A DNA stretch of 64,000 bases. Source: Myxococcus stipitatus. GTDB lineage: Bacteria; Myxococcota; Myxococcia; Myxococcales; Myxococcaceae. Numbering within the stretch: the first letter of the stretch is position 1; each line of letters opens with the position of its first letter. Shown piece after piece: positions 1-8,480 of this stretch. Below the pieces are notes generated by a model. The model did not search any database and was not told the origin of the DNA. It was given only the letters and a program-made list of their open reading frames with translations. The stretch is taken from the NCBI RefSeq assembly GCF_037414475.1, contig NZ_CP147913.1, positions 9,744,501 through 9,808,500 on the forward strand, in the 5' to 3' direction. The position numbers were made by a program, and so were the translations under genes.

Positions 1-1262
1 GGTGTGACGACGAGGCCCGGCATGGCCGTGTTGAGGAAGACTGGCGGGTTGCCGGTCACCTGGTTGACCAGGACAGCACCGTTCCACGCGTAGAAAGCCT
101 CACAGCCGTCGGCGTCACTCGGGTCCTGCGTCATGTACTGCTGCACCTCGCTGGAGGAGAGCGCTCGGGACCAGAGCCCCGCGGCCTGGAGGTGCCCCTG
201 GAAGTCATAGACCGCCCCGCCGTCGACCTGCGAGGTGGACTGCGCGCCGAACAGCCAGACGGGCTGAGACAACGTCGGCTGGACCACGCCTGGAACCTCG
301 AGGTCGAGCTCTCCGTCCAGATAGATCATGAGCGTGGCGCCGTCATAGGTGGCAGCCAGATGATGCCACGCGCCAGGGGGCATCTTCAGGATGTGTCCCC
401 AGCCCCGCTTCCCATTCGCGACGTATCCAGAGCACGTGAGGTCGTACCCCGTCTCATCCCACTGCAAACCCAGGGTGAAACCTTCGCCGGTGACGCTGTC
501 CAGACAGGAGAACAACGTGTGTGTATCCGCCTGATAGGGCGACGGCGCGTCGAGGTAGAACCATGCATGCACGCTGAAAGGGCCACCATTCGCGCACATC
601 GTGAGGTGGTCCCGCGGTGAGGGCAGCGTCGCCGAATTCACCAGCCGCAACGAGGGGGCCAGCATCACCACCTGCGCGCCATTCAATAGACTGGCGGGGC
701 CCAGGTTGTTCCCGGAGACGTCCGTATCGGAGCCATCGCTGAAGCTATAACAGGCGACGAGCGTCGGGCCGGACGGAGGCACGTCCCACACCGGCTTGAG
801 TTCGTCCCCCGACTTCGAAGTGGACCAGAAAGCCATGTTGTAGAACTGCGCGTCGCAGCTCATGCCGAAGACAAACGGCGACGTGCTACGGGAGATGTTG
901 GACTGGCTCCCGGTGATGAGCGTCGTGCCATCCACATACACCGTGTAGGTCCCGAGGCTGGTTCCGCCCGTCTCGAAGTTGATCAGGACGTACTGCCATT
1001 CGTCGGGCCGCAGCTCGAGCTCCGAGACCTGGCGCGACGACATGCCCGGGAGGCTGAATGTCAGTTGCAGGCCGTGCAACCCCAGGTACCAGCTCGTACC
1101 GGATGCCAACAGCTTGCCGTCATAAATGGGCGCGCGCGGCCGCAACCAGAAGCCGATGGAGTAGGACGAACTTCCGCTCAGGTCGAGCGGGCACTGCCCA
1201 CCGAACTGGACGTACTGGCCATAGCGGACATCGGCTGCGCCATACTGGTACATGGGTCTCAT
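1..1262 (-). CDS. LamG/concanavalin A-like domain protein (3' end outside window)
   Basis: The reverse strand is open from an ATG at 1262 to the window edge, and the 3' end is missing. The translation has two jelly-roll-like LamG modules: one near residues 15-150 (containing SYSIGFWLRP and VYVDGTTLI) and a second near 210-370 (containing FSVHAWFYLD, AWHHLAATYDG and IYLDGELD). LamG domains bind glycans or proteins outside the cell. An in-frame TGA lies four codons upstream of the ATG, so the frame cannot extend further. No signal peptide or clear ribosome-binding site is visible, which is odd for a LamG protein and may mean the 5' end was lost. The domain call is firm; substrate and role are unknown. 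Confidence 0.75.
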   Translation of the reverse strand, partial: MRPMYQYGAADVRYGQYVQFGGQCPLDLSGSSSYSIGFWLRPRAPIYDGKLLASGTSWYLGLHGLQLTFSLPGMSSRQVSELELRPDEWQYVLINFETGGTSLGTYTVYVDGTTLITGSQSNISRSTSPFVFGMSCDAQFYNMAFWSTSKSGDELKPVWDVPPSGPTLVACYSFSDGSDTDVSGNNLGPASLLNGAQVVMLAPSLRLVNSATLPSPRDHLTMCANGGPFSVHAWFYLDAPSPYQADTHTLFSCLDSVTGEGFTLGLQWDETGYDLTCSGYVANGKRGWGHILKMPPGAWHHLAATYDGATLMIYLDGELDLEVPGVVQPTLSQPVWLFGAQSTSQVDGGAVYDFQGHLQAAGLWSRALSSSEVQQYMTQDPSDADGCEAFYAWNGAVLVNQVTGNPPVFLNTAMPGLVVT

Positions 1263-1829
1263 GATGTGGGCTCACATTCGCGAAGGAGGCCCGTGCCCAT
1301 CGGAGGTGACGGGCGTCGGGAGCGCTGCCACGCGAAGCAAGAGGCGAGCCATCGACTGCGCCCCTCTTGTCTCTCATTGAGCCACACCTCGGGTGCGTTC
1401 CGATATCACGCAACCGAGTCAGCCTGGAACGCGCTCACGGCCAGATGACATGTCGGTGATTGGCTTCACGTCACGGTTTCGCCAATGAATGACCCGTGGG
1501 GCTGAAAAGTCCCAGGGCCCGAGCCAATACCAACCGGGAGATCTGGGCCTCCCATGAGGCCGGAGGCGTTCGTCGCGGAGTAGTGGGCCGTGGCGTACAG
1601 GTTGGGAAGATACTCGAGCGCGACTTGTGTTCGCGCGCCCTTGAATGGAGGTGCGTGGGTCAGAACTCATTGACCAGATGTCAAATCTGGTCGCCAGGTC
1701 GGCGCAACGGCCCCTTCGAGGCGATGGCCGGTGGCGGAAACCTGGGGGGGCGGAGGTAAGGGCTCGCCTGCTCCCCCACTCGAATGGGCACGCGGCGTGG
1801 GCGTGGCTTCGTAACTGACTCCCCGAGGG
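1263..1829. other. Intergenic region without a convincing gene
   Basis: About 570 bases separate the LamG gene start from the HEAT-repeat gene end, both on the minus strand. Short ORFs here have no recognisable protein character. The only structure seen is a perfect hairpin at 1672-1692. The promoter of the LamG gene would be expected near 1263-1330, but no confident motif was found. Confidence 0.5.
1672..1692. repeat. Perfect inverted repeat (8-bp arms, 5-nt loop)
   Basis: GACCAGAT at 1672-1679 and ATCTGGTC at 1685-1692 are exact reverse complements around the loop GTCAA. No T-run follows on either strand, so a canonical terminator is not supported. It could be an operator or an RNA hairpin downstream of the HEAT-repeat gene, whose stop is at 1830. 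Confidence 0.45.
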
Positions 1830-2897
1830 TCACTTCCTGGCCTGACGGAGGAGCGCCCGGGCGGCATCACCGACGTGTCCTTGCACCTCGCGAGCAACCG
1901 CCTCCAGCATGTCCCTGATGCGCGCGAGCGTGGCGGCTTCCAATCCCTCCAGCATGCTCAAGACCATGTCCGTCTCCGCTGGGGTCTCTCGCGACGTGAG
2001 CCGCTGGAACAGGAAGGCCGCGGCCTCCTGGGGAGGTGCTCCCACTCGAAGCAGGGACACGGCGGCGCAGACGGCGACGTCCAGGCTCTCATCCTGGAGA
2101 TGCCTGCGCAGGGTGGCCACCGTGGTCAGCGACGACAAGCGCCCCAGTCCCAGCAGGCAGATGGCCTCCAGGCGAATGGGCGCCTGAGGGTCCTCGGCCA
2201 TTCGGGACAGAACGCCATCCATCGAGGTCAGGTCGAGCGCCGGAGTGTCCTCGCGGCGCCACTCCTCCAGCACGCTGCGAAGCGACGTCAATGCCAGGTA
2301 TTGCCGCGCCCCTTCGGCTCGAGCCACCTGGTCGAACAACGCGGGCAGCGCGACCTCTGGCTCCATGGGGGCGAGTGACCCCAGCGACTCCAACGCCGCT
2401 CCCGCCACGGGCTCCACGTCGTCGAGCAAGGGGAGCAAGCGAGGTAGCAACGACACCGCCCCCTTACCCACGCGCCCCACGGCCCCCGCGGCGACCTTCC
2501 GCACCGACGCCTGCCCGTGGCCGAGGGCCTCCTCGAGCACACGCAGCGGCAGCGACGCCGCGCGATAGAGGTTCGCGACGAGCAGCGCCGCATCATCCAC
2601 CGCGGGCGCATCCACATGCAGGCGCGACACCCCAGTCAGCACCGCGGCCAGCGCGGGCTCCGCACTCTTCACGGGCGGCGGCCACCACGAGAGTTGGAGC
2701 AACTGGAGGATGGGCCCCTGGCTCGTCGACCCCTCCCGGACCAGCTCCTTGAGCAGCGCTTCCGCCGCCCGCTCTCGCGTCGCGCCGTCGTCCGCACAGA
2801 GAGACTCCCCCAGCACTTCGAGCGCCTGGGCGGCTCTCTTCGCATCCGAGTTGGACAGGAACGACACCCACTCATCCAGGGAACGGCTCCGGCTCAC
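1830..2897 (-). CDS. HEAT-repeat protein
   Basis: This 355-residue protein is built almost entirely of alpha-helical HEAT-like units. Recurrent patterns include ASVRKVAAGAVGRVG, APIRLEAICLLGLGRL and ESLDVAVCAAVSLLRVG, each an A/V-rich helix pair about 35-40 residues long. Such solenoids are protein-protein scaffolds, and no catalytic motif is visible. The frame is open further upstream, but a GTG at 2897 preceded by a GAGGGG ribosome-binding site about six bases away fits best and avoids overlap with the AraC gene ending at 3010. No signal peptide is present, so it is probably cytoplasmic. It lies downstream of the AraC gene on the same strand, after a gap of about 110 bases. Partner unknown. 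Confidence 0.75.
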   Translation of the reverse strand: MSRSRSLDEWVSFLSNSDAKRAAQALEVLGESLCADDGATRERAAEALLKELVREGSTSQGPILQLLQLSWWPPPVKSAEPALAAVLTGVSRLHVDAPAVDDAALLVANLYRAASLPLRVLEEALGHGQASVRKVAAGAVGRVGKGAVSLLPRLLPLLDDVEPVAGAALESLGSLAPMEPEVALPALFDQVARAEGARQYLALTSLRSVLEEWRREDTPALDLTSMDGVLSRMAEDPQAPIRLEAICLLGLGRLSSLTTVATLRRHLQDESLDVAVCAAVSLLRVGAPPQEAAAFLFQRLTSRETPAETDMVLSMLEGLEAATLARIRDMLEAVAREVQGHVGDAARALLRQARK

Positions 2898-3009
2898 CCA
2901 CACCCCTCGCGCAGAATCATGAGGACCCAAGGTAACCCAGCCGCGCTCCCGCGCCCTCACTTCCTCGCGATGCTCCACGAATCCGCCAGGGGCTCGTAAG
3001 GCGCTCCGC

Positions 3010-3891
3010 TCACCCTCGGGCCCTTGCACGATAGGCACGCGGCGACACTCCAAACGCTCGCGTGAAGCTCGTCGTGAAGTGGGACAGATCACCGAAGCCC
3101 ACCTCCAGGGCGACATCCGTGACCCGTGCTCGTGTCAGACGCAGTGATGCCGCCGCCATGCGCAACCTCGTCGCGATGACGTACTGCCGAGGGGTCTGTC
3201 CCGTCATCGCCCTGAACACGCGCAGGAAATGAAAGGCCGTGAGTCCGGCGACACTCGCCAGGGTCTCCAGGGCGCAATCCTCCGCGGCATGGGCCTCGAT
3301 GTAGCGCAGCACCTGGGCGACCCGGCGAGCCTGATTGTCCGAGGCGACCGCCGTCCCCTCTTCCTCCGCGCGCCCCAGTGTCAGGGCCGCATCCAGCACG
3401 GCAAGCGCCGCCTCTTCCGTCTCATCGTGCTCCAGGGCCCGCTGAGCCAGCATGACGGCCTGCGCCGATTCAGCCGACGCGGGAACACAGACCCGCTCGA
3501 ACACGGGTGTTCCGCGCACGCGGAGCCCCAGCGCGCGCAGCCCGTCCTCCAGGAGCGCATCGGAACACTCGAAGACGACGGAGCGGTCCCCTCCCTCATC
3601 GACATGCCGATATTCATAGGGCGCCCCCGGATTGCCCAAGAGCAACGCGCCGGGCCCCACCAGCGCTTCTCCCGCACGCGAGCGGACGTGAAAGACCCCG
3701 GACAGGACGACACTGACACTCACTCGAGCATACTGGCCACCAAACACCGGGCTGTGAACACCGGCATGGCAGACGCAATCACTCGCATCGAACGACGAGG
3801 ACTCACTCAGCACGTGATAGCCGGGAGCGCGCCTGGGGAATGACTCTCGCAACGACGGCTCCGGAGCAACATTCCCCAAGTTTCGCCTCAT
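3010..3891 (-). CDS. AraC-family transcriptional regulator
   Basis: A 293-residue regulator. The N-terminal half (about residues 25-165) is a cupin-like ligand-sensing region. The C-terminal third (about 195-290) carries the two helix-turn-helix motifs of the AraC family, with LASVAGLTAFHFLRVFRAMTG as the first and VTDVALEVGFGDLSHFTTSFTRAFG as the second, followed by the usual SPRAYR ending. It would bind DNA as an activator whose activity depends on a small molecule. It is divergent from the PD40 lipoprotein gene at 3947, with only about 55 bases between them, so that gene is a plausible target. The effector is unknown. Confidence 0.88.
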   Translation of the reverse strand: MRRNLGNVAPEPSLRESFPRRAPGYHVLSESSSFDASDCVCHAGVHSPVFGGQYARVSVSVVLSGVFHVRSRAGEALVGPGALLLGNPGAPYEYRHVDEGGDRSVVFECSDALLEDGLRALGLRVRGTPVFERVCVPASAESAQAVMLAQRALEHDETEEAALAVLDAALTLGRAEEEGTAVASDNQARRVAQVLRYIEAHAAEDCALETLASVAGLTAFHFLRVFRAMTGQTPRQYVIATRLRMAAASLRLTRARVTDVALEVGFGDLSHFTTSFTRAFGVSPRAYRARARG

Positions 3892-3946
3892 GCGGCGATG
3901 CTACCCCTGACCTTCGTGGGACTGAATCATCATCCAGGAGGGACAC

Positions 3947-4939
3947 GTGATGCCGGGGATGGGGTCGATGCGATGCATGCTCATGATGGTGGGCCTCGGG
4001 GCGCTGGGATGTGGTGCACACTCGGGAGCAGAGAGTCGCCCGGCGCTGAAGCCTCGCGCCGCTTGCACACCAGAACTCTACGGCGCCGGACTCTTCACCA
4101 CGGGAGCCTGGGACTTCTTCATGGCCTTCTCTCCCGACCAGCAACGCGTGCTATTCGGCCGGGCCGACGACAGCTTCGAGCGCTACACCCTGCTCGAGAC
4201 ACGGTGGATCCGCGATGGACACTGGTCCGCGCCCACGCGTCCTCGGTTCGCGACGGACTGGAGCAACGCGGATCCCCACGTGTCTCCGGACGGGCGCACG
4301 GTGTACTTCATCTCCAATCAGCCACAGCCGGGTGAGCCGGGCCCTCGCGCATCCTACGACATCTGGGCCGCGTCCCTGGGGGCGGGTGGAGAATGGGGGG
4401 ATGCGAAGCGGCTCCCCGCCCCCGTCAATGACCCGAGCCGCGACGAGTGGTCTCCCGCCATCGCCGCCAACGGCAATCTCTACTTCGGGGGTGAGCGCGA
4501 AGGGACGCTCGGCGGCAGCGACCTGTGGGTCTCCCGCTGGGTCGACGGTGCCTACCAACCGCCGGAGAACCTGGGCGCGGCCATCAACTCCACGGCCCAC
4601 GAGCTCGAGCCTTGGATTGCGCCCGATGAGCGCTATCTCATCTTCAGTGCACTGCGCCGGCAGGATGGACTCGGCGGCTATGACTTGTTCATCAGCCGCA
4701 AGGTGAACGGCACATGGGAGCCCGCGCGGCGGCTCTGTGACGGCATCAACACCCGCGCCAGTGAGTACAACCACAGCGTGTCACCGGACGGGAAGTGGCT
4801 CTACTTCAGCAGCACCCGGACGTTCACCGGCGACGTGGGTGAGCGCTTCGACGTGCCCCGCGATGACCACTCCCTCACGGGCATCGGCAGTGGCACCGGT
4901 GACATGTATCGAATCCCCATGAACGAACTCGGCCTGTGA
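3947..4939 (+). CDS. PD40/TolB-like beta-propeller lipoprotein
   Basis: This protein of about 330 residues begins with a lipoprotein signal (LMMVGLGALGC), so it should be secreted and lipid-anchored. Five PD40-type blades are visible, each with an xSPDxxxxxF-like core: AFSPDQQRVLF, HVSPDGRTVYF, AIAANGNLYFG, WIAPDERYLIF and SVSPDGKWLYF. This resembles the propeller of TolB and of many envelope-associated proteins; no enzymatic domain is fused to it. An AGGAGG motif precedes a GTG at 3947 and an in-frame ATG at 3950; either could be the start. The divergent AraC gene may control it. Function beyond a binding propeller cannot be stated. Confidence 0.8.
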   Translation: MMPGMGSMRCMLMMVGLGALGCGAHSGAESRPALKPRAACTPELYGAGLFTTGAWDFFMAFSPDQQRVLFGRADDSFERYTLLETRWIRDGHWSAPTRPRFATDWSNADPHVSPDGRTVYFISNQPQPGEPGPRASYDIWAASLGAGGEWGDAKRLPAPVNDPSRDEWSPAIAANGNLYFGGEREGTLGGSDLWVSRWVDGAYQPPENLGAAINSTAHELEPWIAPDERYLIFSALRRQDGLGGYDLFISRKVNGTWEPARRLCDGINTRASEYNHSVSPDGKWLYFSSTRTFTGDVGERFDVPRDDHSLTGIGSGTGDMYRIPMNELGL

Positions 4940-4983
4940 GCGCGACAACAAGCGCCTGGCCATCGTCACATTCGACTCGAGCC

Positions 4984-5778
4984 TCACTTGCGGCGCAGGT
5001 CGCGTGTGCCGCAGTCCGCCAGATGGAACGTCCCCTGGCGGCTCATCCGGGAGACGAGGCGAGTGCCGACGTGCGCAGCGAAATCCGAAGTCGCCCCCTC
5101 GCGCCGCTGCACCGAGAGGTTCGTGGTGTACGCAGTCACCATGCCGGGCTTGTCCCGCGTCTCTATCAACTCCTCGAGGAGTTCCCGGTGGCGCGGGCCC
5201 AGTTCCTCCCCCGACAACCCACCAATGTCGTCCAGCACCAGGACGCGCACCTGTAGCGCCCGCTGGAGAAGCCGCGCGTCCTCCGCCCCGGGGTCGACTG
5301 CGCGCCGCAGCTGCGACCAGCCGACATAGAGCCCCGCGGACGCGTCCCACTCGGGCAGTTGCTGGCCAGCGCGCGTCACGTAGCGCACCGCGAAGCGGAA
5401 GAGGTGGCACGCCCCCACGGTCTTCCCCACCCCGGCGCCACCGGACAACAGCAGCGTGCGCAGCCCCTCTTGCGACACGTGCCGCGCGGCGCGGAGTGCG
5501 GCGGTCTCGAGCACCTTGTCGCTGGAGAATGCCTCCACGGCCTCCGCCGGGGCATGGCACAGCTGCAAGTGCCGCGGCCACGCGGCGGCATGGGCGGCTT
5601 CGTATCGAGCTCGCTCCGCCGCCTCGGCCTGCCTCTGCGCCACCTCCCGCTGCTTCCAGTTGGCCTCGAGTTCGGCCAGCCCCGCCGCCGGCTTTTCACG
5701 GGCCTGCGTCATCGCCTTGCGCAACAGGTCCGCCAGTCGTTGGGGCGCGGGCGCTGCCTTGCTGTCGTCTCCGCTCAT
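4984..5778 (-). CDS. DnaC/IstB-like AAA+ ATPase
   Basis: A 264-residue P-loop ATPase. The Walker A motif is GGAGVGKT near residue 114, Walker B is VLVLDDIGG, and a sensor-1-like TAYTTNLS follows, the layout of DnaC helicase loaders and IstB transposition helpers. The N-terminal 90 residues are rich in charged residues and alanine (a likely coiled coil), where a partner-binding region would sit. No IstA transposase or replication initiator is next to it. An upstream small ORF overlaps its ATG by four bases (ATGA), suggesting translational coupling. It may be a remnant of a phage or mobile-element replication module, or a domesticated ATPase; the sequence does not decide. Confidence 0.75.
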   Translation of the reverse strand: MSGDDSKAAPAPQRLADLLRKAMTQAREKPAAGLAELEANWKQREVAQRQAEAAERARYEAAHAAAWPRHLQLCHAPAEAVEAFSSDKVLETAALRAARHVSQEGLRTLLLSGGAGVGKTVGACHLFRFAVRYVTRAGQQLPEWDASAGLYVGWSQLRRAVDPGAEDARLLQRALQVRVLVLDDIGGLSGEELGPRHRELLEELIETRDKPGMVTAYTTNLSVQRREGATSDFAAHVGTRLVSRMSRQGTFHLADCGTRDLRRK

Positions 5779-5894
5779 GGACCGTCCACCACCCCTTCCT
5801 GGTCATCGCGGGCATCAGGCGGCCAGCCCGTCACGCGCGGAAGTGGCTTCCTCGCCCCCTTCTCATCGAGGTCGGGGGAGGTCGTCACGAACAC
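5775..5894 (-). CDS. Small ORF coupled to the DnaC/IstB-like gene
   Basis: A 39-codon frame begins at GTG 5894 (VFVTTSPDLDEKGARK...) and ends in a TGA that overlaps the ATG of the ATPase gene by four bases. It is proline-, aspartate- and glycine-rich with no recognised domain. The frame stays open upstream to a TGA about 40 codons earlier, so a longer form is possible, or this may be the tail of a decayed upstream gene. The ATGA overlap is the main support; there is no strong ribosome-binding site. Confidence 0.35.
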   Translation of the reverse strand: MFVTTSPDLDEKGARKPLPRVTGWPPDARDDQEGVVDGP

Positions 5895-6107
5895 GGCTTC
5901 TAGCAGGCCGCGACGCCCATGGCCGCAGCAGCGCGGTGTCTCGCTCCCCCCACCACCAGCGAGGAAATGGCTCCGGCGCCACTCTCCTCATGCCCAGGAG
6001 AGAGCCTGTCCCGTGTGCTCGTTCAACGCTCGCGCTCATTCCGTGTAACCGCTGAGCGCAGCCCCGCGTACCCAGGTCATTCAACTCCCACACTGGAGTC
6101 CCTTAAA

Positions 6108-6725
6108 ATGACCACCCTGCAGACCATCCAGCGCCGCGACACCCTCGGCACGTTCGCACAGAAGTACAACCTGTCAGTGCAGGCCTTGGCGAAGGCCAAC
6201 AACCTCAAGGACCCCAACCTCATCATCGCGGGCAAGTCCTTGCGCATCCCCGATGGCTTCGATGACAAGCCCTTCCGCGCGGGCGCGGCCAGCACGAGCG
6301 AGTCGAAGACAGCCTCCCGCACCGAGGCGCGAGCGGCGGCTGGGAGCGGCCCCAAGCCGGGCAAGGGATGGGGTGGCTCGGAGGGCATGGCGGACGCGGC
6401 CAAGAAGATCGCCAAGCAGATGGGCATCCCTGTCACGAGTCAGAAGCGCAACGCCCAGCAGACCGCGAACGTCAACTCCACCAAGAACTCCGACCACTAC
6501 ACGGGCAACAAGAACGCCTTCGCCGTGGACTTCGGTGTCTCGGGCAAGAAGGGCGACAAGCTGGCCAAGGCCATCGCGAAGAAGTACGGCATCCCGGCGC
6601 GCAACATCGGGACCTTCAACAAGCACACCGTCGAAATCGACGGGAAGAAGTACGCGCTCCAGCTGCTCTGGAAGGTCTCTGGCCACTACGACCACGTCCA
6701 CCTGGGAATCCGCCGCGTGAGCTGA
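6108..6725 (+). CDS. LysM-domain protein with M15-like peptidase C-terminus
   Basis: A 205-residue protein. Residues about 5-47 form a LysM peptidoglycan-binding module (DTLGTFAQKYNLSVQALAKAN ending in LIIAGKSLRIP). After a charged linker, the C-terminal part has SDHYTGNKNAFAVDFG and GHYDHVHLGI, matching the H...D...HxH zinc ligands of M15-type D,D-peptidases, although the spacing between the first His and Asp is longer than in VanY. It is probably a cell-wall hydrolase. No signal peptide is visible, so it may need lysis or a dedicated route for export, as phage-type endolysins do. The start at 6108 is preceded by GGAG. It is divergent from the DnaC-like gene. Confidence 0.72.
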   Translation: MTTLQTIQRRDTLGTFAQKYNLSVQALAKANNLKDPNLIIAGKSLRIPDGFDDKPFRAGAASTSESKTASRTEARAAAGSGPKPGKGWGGSEGMADAAKKIAKQMGIPVTSQKRNAQQTANVNSTKNSDHYTGNKNAFAVDFGVSGKKGDKLAKAIAKKYGIPARNIGTFNKHTVEIDGKKYALQLLWKVSGHYDHVHLGIRRVS

Positions 6726-6796
6726 ACCCGAGCCCTCGGCACCAGCCCACGGACAATCCTGATGCAGCCAGGGAGCCGCGCTATCAGATCCATTGC

Positions 6797-6919
6797 ATGA
6801 ACCTGATCGACAAACTGGCAGGGAGAGAGACCAAGGGGAACGAGAACATCTCCATTGTCGCCGAGAAGATTCTCCCCGAAGAGGTGCTCGGCCGGCCGCG
6901 GCGCGACACCTGTGACTGA
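6797..6919 (+). pseudogene. Short ORF, possible N-terminal remnant
   Basis: An ATG at 6797 opens 40 codons (MNLIDKLAGRETKGNENISI then VAEKILPEEVLGRP...) ending in TGA. The amphipathic start reads like the beginning of a helical solenoid protein rather than random sequence, but the frame stops almost at once. A truncated gene start is the likeliest explanation; a genuine micro-protein is possible. No ribosome-binding site is evident. Confidence 0.25.
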
Positions 6920-6986
6920 CGTAGGTCGTGCCCCACATGAGGTGTGGACTGCCCCGTACGAGAGGCAGACACTCGGTTCCTGCCCA

Positions 6987-7304
6987 TCACCATCCGACGG
7001 CTCGAAACGAGACCACACGCAATTCTGGGTAGACCTGCAGGTCACCCACGGGAAGAGCCTGCCCCTCCGCAATCAGGAAACGCGCACCGAGCTGGCGGAT
7101 CTCCGTCTCCAAGTCGTCCAAGAAAGACAGCATCTGTCCGTTCACCACATCTTCAAACTGATTGAAGAGCGACACGATGCTCGGTGCAGTGCCGCGGAGG
7201 TCGATCTCGCCCGACCAGAGCCCACCCTCCGCCGACACACGAACCTCACCAATGAGGTGGCCTTGAGCATCGACCAACCTCCCCTCCAGCCTGGAACCAG
7301 ACAT
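6987..7304 (-). CDS. Small hypothetical protein
   Basis: A 105-residue acidic protein (start MSGSRLEGRLVDAQGHLIGE) with alternating strand-like segments in the first 45 residues and an amphipathic helix near 45-72 (VSLFNQFEDVVNGQMLSFLDDLETEIRQL split by a short turn). No family is recognised and there are no membrane segments. It lies 50 bases downstream of the AraC gene on the same strand and is probably cotranscribed. The frame continues upstream through the AraC gene, but only this ATG, with a GAGG motif nearby, gives a sensible protein. Confidence 0.6.
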   Translation of the reverse strand: MSGSRLEGRLVDAQGHLIGEVRVSAEGGLWSGEIDLRGTAPSIVSLFNQFEDVVNGQMLSFLDDLETEIRQLGARFLIAEGQALPVGDLQVYPELRVVSFRAVGW

Positions 7305-7354
7305 CGCTGAGTGCCTCAGTCGGGTGCGCTGCTCCCTCATCCCGGCCCACGTCC

Positions 7355-8323
7355 TCACGCCCGCGCGGGTGACGACGTCGAGCCGTCCTTGCGCACCGCG
7401 CCCGGGGACACCCCCATGAAGCGCTTGAAGGCACGGCTGAAGGCCGCCTCGGACTGATAGCCCATCCTCGCCGCGAGCTCCCCCAGTCCGGGGCGCTCCT
7501 CCTTCAACGAGTCGTGCGCGACGTACATCCTCCAGCGCGCCAGGTAGTGCATGGGCCCCTCGCCCACCAGCTTCGTGAAGCGCGCGGAGAACGCAGAACG
7601 AGACATGGCGACCCGCGACGCCAGCAAGGCCACCGTCCAGGCCCGCGTCGGCTCGCGGTGGATGAGCCCCAGCGCCCGCCCCACCTCTGGATCTCGCATC
7701 GCTCCCAACCACCCCGTCCGCGCGCTCGAGTCCTGCTCCATCCACTCGCGCAGGGCCTGCACCACCAGCACGTCCGCGAGCCGCGTAATCACCGTCTCGC
7801 CCCCGGGTCGCAGCTCCTTCGCCTCCGCCGCCATGAAGCGCAACGTGCTCTGGAGCCAATCCATCCGCGGTGAGTCCGACGGGTCCACGCGAATGAGGCT
7901 CGGCAGCAACGTGACCAGATGCCGCGCCGCCGGATGGTCCAGGCGCACCGCTCCACAGATGAGCGTCGTGGGCGCGCCGCCGCCCCCGTGCCGCAGCACC
8001 GAGTAGCAAGAGCTCTCGGACGTCTCGACAATCTCCTCGAGCGGCACCGTCGGCCCTCCCCGCTCGTTCGTCAGCCGATGCCCCTCGCCATGCGGCATGA
8101 GCGCGAACGTCCCCGGCTCGAGCAACTGGTCCTCCGCCCCCGCGACCTCGAGCCAGCACCGGCCCGACACCACGACGTGGAACATCATGCTGCCCTTCAT
8201 CGCCGGAAGCGCCACACCCCACGGCGCGGTCACCTCCGAGCGGCAATAGAACATCCCGCTCATCCGCAGGAAGTGCAGCGCCTCACCCAGGGAATCCAGC
8301 GGCGGAATCAACCGGTCAATCAT
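7355..8323 (-). CDS. AraC-family regulator with cupin sensor domain
   Basis: A 322-residue regulator. The N-terminal half (residues about 10-190) looks like the cupin-type ligand-binding domain common in regulators of short-chain oxidoreductases (MFHVVVSGRCWLEVAG, LEPGTFALMPHGEGHRL). The C-terminal 100 residues are the AraC double helix-turn-helix (WTVALLASRVAMSRSAFSAR and LGELAARMGYQSEAAFSRAF, then SPGAVRK). It is divergent from the NmrA-type reductase and DUF1772 genes about 157 bases away, a common arrangement in which the regulator controls the pair. Start chosen at ATG 8323 (MIDRLIPPLD), which fits the family better than the upstream in-frame ATG at 8353. Confidence 0.88.
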   Translation of the reverse strand: MIDRLIPPLDSLGEALHFLRMSGMFYCRSEVTAPWGVALPAMKGSMMFHVVVSGRCWLEVAGAEDQLLEPGTFALMPHGEGHRLTNERGGPTVPLEEIVETSESSCYSVLRHGGGGAPTTLICGAVRLDHPAARHLVTLLPSLIRVDPSDSPRMDWLQSTLRFMAAEAKELRPGGETVITRLADVLVVQALREWMEQDSSARTGWLGAMRDPEVGRALGLIHREPTRAWTVALLASRVAMSRSAFSARFTKLVGEGPMHYLARWRMYVAHDSLKEERPGLGELAARMGYQSEAAFSRAFKRFMGVSPGAVRKDGSTSSPARA

Positions 8324-8480
8324 GCTCGCGAGTATCCCCACCCCGCCACCCATCGTCCAGGCACCTTGGACGAATGAGCATGAATCAGCGACTCCGCATC
8401 ATTGAGAGTCCTGTCGCCAGCCCCGATATTGGACTCCAGGCAATTCAATGCCGCGGGGCCACGGGCCCCATGGAGGACAC

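Noticed and set aside
1419-1670. 83-codon minus-strand ORF in the 1.3-1.8 kb gap
   Set aside because: No ribosome-binding site, no domain, and Arg/Pro/Ser-rich composition typical of spurious ORFs.
4984-5778. An intact IS21-type insertion sequence
   Set aside because: There is an IstB-like ATPase, but no IstA transposase or terminal inverted repeats were found around it.
6987-8246. A long minus-strand frame that seems to fuse an AraC-overlapping region to the small hypothetical protein
   Set aside because: The first 310 codons are an out-of-frame reading of the AraC gene; only the last 105 codons have protein-like composition.
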